From the NCBI GenBank assembly GCA_031363705.1, contig JANLUX010000156.1:1-27950 (forward strand): a stretch of 27,950 bases of DNA, written 5' to 3'. Made by a program: the position numbers and the translations under genes. Positions 23,288 through 27,950 of this stretch are shown one piece after another; position 1 is the stretch's first letter; each line of letters opens with the position of its first letter. The DNA comes from JANLUX01 sp031363705 (lineage in GTDB: Bacteria; Bacteroidota; Bacteroidia; AKYH767-A; OLB10). The notes below the pieces were generated by a model. The model did not search any database. It saw only the letters and a program-made list of their open reading frames with translations, and was not told the DNA's origin.

Positions 23288-24640
23288 TTAATTCACCGTC
23301 CAGTATTTTATAACATCACAGTTTTTATACTCGTCTGCAATTCTGATATAAGTAACCTGCTTCTTTTTATTTTTCCAATCTTCGAGTGCTTTACCTTGTT
23401 TTTGATTGAGCGTAATTTCCTGTAGGCGCTGATAGTCTTCCGTAAGATTTAGTTTATGAGGTTCTGTTCTGTTATTGAGCTTTAAAATCCGGTAGGCTTG
23501 TTTGCCTTCTTTTGTTGTAACAAGCATTGGGTTCGAAATTTCTCCTATGTTTAATTTATCAAGTTGAAATAAAATAGTAGGATCCACCTGGTCGGCTTCA
23601 AAGCGGACAGCCCCCGTGGAAGGGTTTGCTGCAATACCTCCGTTTAATTTTGAATCAGTATCATCTGAAAATTTTTCCGCAGCTGCTGAAAAAGTTAGTT
23701 TCCCTTCGCGTATAGCTGTAGCAATACTATCCATCAGCAATTGTGGACCTGTAAGGTCATCGGCAGTTGATCCCGGCTTAATTAAAATATGTTTTACATT
23801 TATTTTTTCTCCTCTTCGCTCAATCAATTGTATGATGTGATAACCATATTTAGATTCCACAATTTCTGATACCTGGGTTGTGTTTTTTAAACGGAATGCA
23901 ACAGCTTCAAATTCCGGCACCAGGTCACCCCGGTTCACAAATCCTAATTCTCCCCCTTGCTTTGCACTCTCTTTATCCTGTGAATACAAAACCGCCAATG
24001 TGCTGAAATCTTCTCCCTTTAAAATTCGATTGCGTAATTCTTCCAGTTGCTTACGTGCTTCTTCCTTTTGCAGGATACTTACAGGTATCTCATGCACAAT
24101 CTGCGCATACTCTAACTCAGTATTAACAAGCGGCAGACTGTCCTTTGGAATGCTCTCATAAAATAATTTTACATCCAATGGTGATGCCGAAACATTCTTG
24201 GTGATCTTACTCTGCATCTGTTGTATGCGCAACTGATCTCTCACTAATGGTGTAAATTCTTCCTTTAATTCAGGAAGTGATTTGCCATAGTATTGTTCTA
24301 ACTTTTCCACTGAACCTATCTGCTGAATATAATAATTCATATTCTGGTCAATTTTTTGCGAAACCTGGTCTTCCGTTACTTCCACGCTGTCCAATATAGC
24401 CTGGTTAAGCAATAGTTTGTTTATCATCAGCTGGTCAAGTATTCTGCATCTTAATGTGCTGTCACCATAATTTCCCTGCTGTAAATACTGGTGATATTGT
24501 GATTCAATATCTGACTTAAGCACCACTTTGGCACCTACAACGGCTGCTACCTGATCTATCACCGTTCCTTGAGGTTGAGCAAAAGCAGCAAATGCTTGAA
24601 CCAGTATTAAAACCAGTATTAAAAGTTTATTTTTTTGCAT
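23288..24640 (-). CDS. SurA-like periplasmic peptidyl-prolyl isomerase
   Basis: A 450-aa exported protein with signal peptide residues 1-21 (AAFAQ). The SurA N-terminal chaperone region (about 26-150) begins GTVIDQVAAVVGAKVVLKSDIE, the classic SurA/PPIase opening. Two parvulin (rotamase) domains follow: about 175-277 (YAQIVHEI; GEDFSTLAVLYSQDKESAKQGGELGFVNRGDLVPEFEAVAF; YGYHIIQL) and about 280-390 (NVKHILIKPG; FSAAAEKFSDD; NGGI). The second domain lacks the well-kept GYHI ending, so only the first is likely to be a good isomerase. The role is folding of outer-membrane proteins in the periplasm. Its start overlaps the end of the preceding lipoprotein gene by 14 bases. A gene symbol such as surA is used for homologues, but the family is multi-copy here. 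Confidence 0.92.
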   Translation of the reverse strand: MQKNKLLILVLILVQAFAAFAQPQGTVIDQVAAVVGAKVVLKSDIESQYHQYLQQGNYGDSTLRCRILDQLMINKLLLNQAILDSVEVTEDQVSQKIDQNMNYYIQQIGSVEKLEQYYGKSLPELKEEFTPLVRDQLRIQQMQSKITKNVSASPLDVKLFYESIPKDSLPLVNTELEYAQIVHEIPVSILQKEEARKQLEELRNRILKGEDFSTLAVLYSQDKESAKQGGELGFVNRGDLVPEFEAVAFRLKNTTQVSEIVESKYGYHIIQLIERRGEKINVKHILIKPGSTADDLTGPQLLMDSIATAIREGKLTFSAAAEKFSDDTDSKLNGGIAANPSTGAVRFEADQVDPTILFQLDKLNIGEISNPMLVTTKEGKQAYRILKLNNRTEPHKLNLTEDYQRLQEITLNQKQGKALEDWKNKKKQVTYIRIADEYKNCDVIKYWTVN

Positions 24641-25505
24641 TGTAAATTTTGATGTTGTTCTCTTTCAGTGCCTGGTCAAAAGCTGTTTTCTCCATTGTTT
24701 CTATCAGCTCCAGCTTTCTTTTATTAATTATCAGGTTGCGTATGTTATCTTTTTCAAAGCTCAACGGGCTTACACTTTCTTTTATTTTAAATCCTTTAAT
24801 ATTTACAAACCAGGTGCTGATAGTATCACTTGTTTCAATAAAACGATTGTTGCGAAGGTATTCTTCTTTATCGTAAGTTTTTATGGGCACTTTTTTTAAC
24901 AGGTCATCAAACAGTAACCATTCCTCATCATTCAGATTAAAATCGCTCGCAAACTGATGGCAATATTCTTCCAGTTGTTGCCTGTCTTTTTCATTATCGG
25001 ATTTATACCATTTGCGGACTTTATCCAGTTTGGGTGCATTTACAGGAACACGCAAATACAATACTTTAATAATATTATCCTTCAACTGAAAATTTGCAGC
25101 ATTGTCACTGTAATATTTTTCAATCTCTCCATCACTCACAACCGTGTCCAGTTTTTCGCTGATCAGCTGCCGCTCATAAATATAAGTTACCAGGGAGTTA
25201 CGGTATTCTTCTAATTGCTTATGAACGTTTTTCTGCTCCTGTGTTAAATTATCATCTGCCTTTTTTAATACCACCTGCTGGCGTAACCAGTTATTAATAT
25301 AATTATGTATAATGGTAATACTGTCCTGGCTTGAAGCACCTTTAGGCACAATATCTTTCAAATCCTTATCATACAAATTCTTTTCAAAAGCTTTGGCAAT
25401 CACATGCGCCTGTGGAGTGTCTTCTTTTTTTAAATACTGACAACTGCTGCTCAATAACACCACTAACGCACTTAAGAGGATACAAAATTTTTTCTCTGTC
25501 AACAA
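24627..25505 (-). CDS. SurA-N-like lipoprotein without parvulin domain
   Basis: A 292-aa lipoprotein. The lipobox is LSSSC with Cys22 after a hydrophobic signal (FCILLSALVVLLSSSC). The mature part is helical with YINNWLRQQVVLKKADDNLT (about 69-88) and VVSDGEIEKYYSDNAANFQL (about 122-141), which are the SurA/PpiC N-terminal-like segments found just ahead of parvulin domains. The parvulin motifs themselves (HI.., GG.LG, GYHI) are absent; that region instead reads DNIIKVLYLRVPVNAPKLDK and is diverged. It is probably a membrane-tethered chaperone subunit rather than an isomerase. It sits between two parvulin genes and overlaps the downstream one by 14 bases. Confidence 0.85.
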   Translation of the reverse strand: MLTEKKFCILLSALVVLLSSSCQYLKKEDTPQAHVIAKAFEKNLYDKDLKDIVPKGASSQDSITIIHNYINNWLRQQVVLKKADDNLTQEQKNVHKQLEEYRNSLVTYIYERQLISEKLDTVVSDGEIEKYYSDNAANFQLKDNIIKVLYLRVPVNAPKLDKVRKWYKSDNEKDRQQLEEYCHQFASDFNLNDEEWLLFDDLLKKVPIKTYDKEEYLRNNRFIETSDTISTWFVNIKGFKIKESVSPLSFEKDNIRNLIINKRKLELIETMEKTAFDQALKENNIKIYNAKK

Positions 25506-25517
25506 TGTTTATAGTAA

Positions 25518-25564
25518 GAACGCGGATTCCGTTTGCATCTTGCTGATGGACGAAATCCGCGTTC
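25518..25564 (-). other. Intergenic hairpin between two operon genes
   Basis: A perfect 11-bp inverted repeat, GAACGCGGATT (25518-25528) with AATCCGCGTTC (25554-25564), and a 25-base loop whose flanks can pair partly. It lies in the 76-base gap between the 679-aa isomerase and the lipoprotein. No T run follows, so it is more likely an mRNA processing or stability element, or a dispersed repeat, than a terminator. Confidence 0.6.
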
Positions 25565-25581
25565 AATTATTTATTATGTTA

Positions 25582-27621
25582 TTATTTCCACATGGTCTGC
25601 AAAACTTCCTCGTTTACTTTAACAGGGTATTTACTACGAAGTTCCTGTATCCAGCTTTTCTCAAGATAACTTTGATAATCAGCCGTGATTAAACCTTTGG
25701 CTTCATCCAGCGATTTTGGCTGAGGAGGCAGCACATCTTTTATCTCTACAAGAATTACCTGGTTCTCTTTCATTAAATCATTACCAAAACCTTTTGCCCA
25801 TGGTGTTTTATCCACATACTCATTATCACCTTTTGCAAACTTACCTTGCTTAAGAGTAATGCTGCCTGGAGTTGTTCTGTTTATTCTTGCAATGATGGTA
25901 TCCACAGCGTATTTTCCTTTTTTCAATTGCTTATGGAAGTCGGCAGCTACAGCATCGTTTGAAAAAGTATAAATTACAGCTTCGGCACGGGACGGCCACA
26001 TGTAATTTTTATTATTTTTAACATGATACTCTTTTAGTCCGTTGGTGTCTTTAACAGCTTTGCTCCACACCATCTGATCAGTGAGGTCAAACAATAAAAT
26101 TCCATCGCGGTATTCTTTCATCAGGTTGCTGAAGTCAGGATATTTTGAATCCAGTTTGGTTTCTTCGTAAGCCAGCATGGTTTCAGTAACAAAAGAATTA
26201 TATAATTCATTACCTATCATCTGGGGTGAAGTATTTGTGCGTTTGCTCTGGTGCGTGCTTACATATTTTGCAAAATCCTGTTGTGTATATGTTTTAACGT
26301 TTCCTCCGTCATTTAGTGTAAATAAAGATTTATTGAGTTTGTCCGCTTTATTAAGATCCCATTCGCCATTCAGCAGATTGGTATCCAGTGATTGAATAAA
26401 CTCCGTTTTGTTTTTAGGGAATTCCTTAAACTGATAATCAGTTTTGATTTTATTTACCATCGAAGTTTTGCTCATATCATTACGGCTGTCTTTCATGATT
26501 GCCTGTTTCAGCTCACCTTTCTTTTCTTCAAAAGATGGAACTTCTCTTTTCTCCAGACGCTTGATAATATGCCATCCATAATTTGTTTTAACAGGCACTG
26601 AGTAATCGCCATCTTTTTTTAAACTGAAGGCTGCTTTCTCAAACTCAGGTACCATACGACCCGTGCCGAACCAGGCAATCTCACCACCTTTCTTAGCCGA
26701 TGATTTATCATCAGAATATTTGCTTACCAGTGAATCAAAAGGAATTCCGTTTTTCAGTTTAGTATATGCTTCATCAATACGTGCCTTCGCTGCTTTAACT
26801 GTTGAATCAGAAGCATCCTTTGGTAACTTAACCATAATATGTGCTACATGGATTTCACCCTGTGCCGGACGTGAATCAATTACTTTAATTAAATGATAAC
26901 CAAAGCGGGTGCGTAAAGGTGCTGTCACTTGTCCTGCTTTGGTGTTAAATGCTGCAGTTTCGAATGGATATACCATTTGCATTCCAGTGAAATAGCCAAG
27001 GTCGCCATTGTTTTCCTTTGCTGATGGATCTTCGCTGCTATCACGTGCCATCTTGCTAAAATCTGCCCCTTTCATTATCATTTCACGTATTTTTAAAATA
27101 CGGTTATAAGCAGCTACGGTATCTCTCGGCAATGCGTCAGGCGCAACTTTTATTAATATATGACTTGCATGCACATCTTTCTTTAACCGCTCGTAAGCTT
27201 CTCTTATTAAGTTTTCGCTCACTTCTTTATCAGTTAAATAAGGTTGCGCTAATTGTTTCCTGTATCCTGACAGTTCATTAATAAATGTTTCACTTGTGTC
27301 AAGCTTTTGAGCTTCCGCCTCTTTCACTTTTAGTTTATAATTTATATATAGGTCAAGATATTCCCTTACTGCTTTTTCATCGTAAGTGCTGTCCTTATTG
27401 TTGTTTTTGCGAAACACTCGATCGAACTCACTGCGTGGTATATTATCTCCGGCAACGGTAAGAAGAACAGGATCATTAACAGTAACCTCAGTAGGGGCTG
27501 TAGGTTTTGCTGGTTTTGCCTGCGCACGTACAGCAGGTTTTGATTGGGTCTGCGCTACTGTCTGCGTACTTGCATTCAGCGTAAGCGCTACAAGAAAACA
27601 ACTTGCAATTATCTTTTTCAT
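25582..27621 (-). CDS. Large periplasmic peptidyl-prolyl isomerase with two parvulin domains
   Basis: A 679-aa exported protein with signal peptide residues 1-23 (TVAQ) and then a Pro/Ala/Lys-rich linker (about 28-46). The SurA-like N-terminal region (about 50-145) has TVAGDNIPRSEFDRVFRKNN. Parvulin domain 1 is at about 150-250 (HASHILIKV; GADFSKMARDSSEDPSAKENNGDLGYFTG; FGYHLIKV), domain 2 at about 256-358 (IHVAHIMVKLP; PFDSLVSKYSDDKSSAKKGGEIAWFGTGRMVPEFEKAAF; YGWHIIKR). Both have the full active-site pattern. About 360-679 is a long C-terminal chaperone-like region with no named domain. The family is the Bacteroidota PpiC/SurA-like isomerases that assist outer-membrane protein folding. It is the first gene of the minus-strand operon, behind a good promoter at 27650-27681. 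Confidence 0.92.
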   Translation of the reverse strand: MKKIIASCFLVALTLNASTQTVAQTQSKPAVRAQAKPAKPTAPTEVTVNDPVLLTVAGDNIPRSEFDRVFRKNNNKDSTYDEKAVREYLDLYINYKLKVKEAEAQKLDTSETFINELSGYRKQLAQPYLTDKEVSENLIREAYERLKKDVHASHILIKVAPDALPRDTVAAYNRILKIREMIMKGADFSKMARDSSEDPSAKENNGDLGYFTGMQMVYPFETAAFNTKAGQVTAPLRTRFGYHLIKVIDSRPAQGEIHVAHIMVKLPKDASDSTVKAAKARIDEAYTKLKNGIPFDSLVSKYSDDKSSAKKGGEIAWFGTGRMVPEFEKAAFSLKKDGDYSVPVKTNYGWHIIKRLEKREVPSFEEKKGELKQAIMKDSRNDMSKTSMVNKIKTDYQFKEFPKNKTEFIQSLDTNLLNGEWDLNKADKLNKSLFTLNDGGNVKTYTQQDFAKYVSTHQSKRTNTSPQMIGNELYNSFVTETMLAYEETKLDSKYPDFSNLMKEYRDGILLFDLTDQMVWSKAVKDTNGLKEYHVKNNKNYMWPSRAEAVIYTFSNDAVAADFHKQLKKGKYAVDTIIARINRTTPGSITLKQGKFAKGDNEYVDKTPWAKGFGNDLMKENQVILVEIKDVLPPQPKSLDEAKGLITADYQSYLEKSWIQELRSKYPVKVNEEVLQTMWK

Positions 27622-27649
27622 TTATCTCTAAGGGTTTTTTTAGGGACGG

Positions 27650-27681
27650 CAAATGTAATTAAAACAGGATATGAAAAGAAA
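27650..27681 (-). promoter_or_regulatory. Bacteroidota-type promoter of the isomerase operon
   Basis: On the minus strand the -7 box TACATTTG (27650-27657) matches TAnnTTTG, and TTTC (27678-27681) stands 20 bases upstream as a near match to the -33 TTTG. The start would lie about 20-25 bases ahead of the ATG at 27621. Confidence 0.55.
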
Positions 27682-27816
27682 GCCGGCACCCTTTTGAGAT
27701 TGCAGTTTAGCATTTCTTCATTTCAAGTAATAAGACCGGTGTTTTCAGAAAAATCAGCTTAATAATTCCATTAAGTTAAGGTGTTTATTCATCTCATTAA
27801 TGTTGTCTTCCGGTCA

Positions 27817-27847
27817 TTTTCTCCGAATAGAAAAAATTCTATATTTG
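27817..27847 (+). promoter_or_regulatory. Bacteroidota-type promoter of the gene at 27868
   Basis: TATATTTG at 27840-27847 is an exact TAnnTTTG box, with TTTTC at 27817-27821 18 bases upstream as a weak -33. It lies 20 bases before the ATG. Confidence 0.5.
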
Positions 27848-27867
27848 CGCCTCATTAAAAAACCCTC

Positions 27868-27950
27868 ATGGCAGAAGTAAAAGACGAAACTATTGACCTA
27901 AGTGAAAGTGTACACAAGGCAGAGAAATATGTTAAAGACAATAAGAAAAG
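27868..27950 (+). CDS. Start of a gene cut by the window edge
   Basis: 27 codons are visible, MAEVKDETIDLSESVHKAEK then YVKDNKK. The run is hydrophilic and helical. It resembles the N-terminus of Bacteroidota tetratricopeptide-repeat membrane proteins, in which a basic KDNKK stretch is followed by a membrane helix, but too little is visible to be certain. The clear -7 box 20 bases upstream supports it as a real gene. Confidence 0.6.
   Translation, partial: MAEVKDETIDLSESVHKAEKYVKDNKK

Noticed and set aside
25384..25566. Minus-strand ORF of 60 codons beginning MNADFVHQQDANG
   Set aside because: It mostly overlaps the lipoprotein gene in another frame and starts in the hairpin; no independent support.

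Overview
The window looks like a chromosomal segment of a Bacteroidota bacterium, probably from the Chitinophagales/Sphingobacteriales side. Four intact proteins end in type IX secretion (T9SS) type A sorting domains. Several promoters carry the Bacteroidota -7 box TAnnTTTG, many genes have A-rich leaders without a Shine-Dalgarno sequence, the DNA is AT-rich, and lipid transport is of the compact MlaE-MlaF-MlaD kind. The species-level guess is inference. No rRNA, tRNA or CRISPR array was recognised.

Layout: 1-1284 (-) is most of rpoN (sigma-54), cut by the window edge. Divergent from it is a CHASE3 sensor histidine kinase (1403-2818). 2849-3964 (-) is a three-gene envelope-stress type operon: YtxH protein, phage-holin/YqjE-like protein and a small helical protein. 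4187-7408 (+) reads as one transcription unit, mlaE-mlaF-mlaD followed by a 58-aa ORF missing from standard calling, a lone receiver domain and a small periplasmic helical protein, closed by a strong terminator at 7447. Next come a YqgE/AlgH protein, an outer-membrane beta-barrel protein, a Nudix hydrolase and a PAS histidine kinase whose phospho-acceptor region nearly copies that of the first kinase.

11507-21504 is a secreted-protein district: an Ig-repeat T9SS protein (-), a PKD-like T9SS protein (+), a DUF2892 membrane protein (-), a tail-fibre/S74-type T9SS protein (-), then about 900 bp of gene remnants (a frameshifted T9SS sorting domain and a headless C-terminal fragment, each still followed by a terminator), then a DUF4331 T9SS protein (+). 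The T9SS machinery itself is not in the window, so these are cargo.

21662-22206 is the most unusual part: a 98-aa GIY-YIG nuclease ORF inside a 545-bp segment bounded by perfect 25-bp inverted repeats, with a third, diverged copy just before the start codon. It is a candidate minimal mobile or self-spreading cassette, abutting the 3' end of moxR. 22216-27621 (-) is an outer-membrane-protein folding operon: a large two-domain parvulin PPIase, a SurA-like lipoprotein without a parvulin domain, a SurA-like PPIase, an array of 13 heptanucleotide repeats, and a MoxR AAA+ ATPase. A new gene begins at 27868 (+) and runs off the end.
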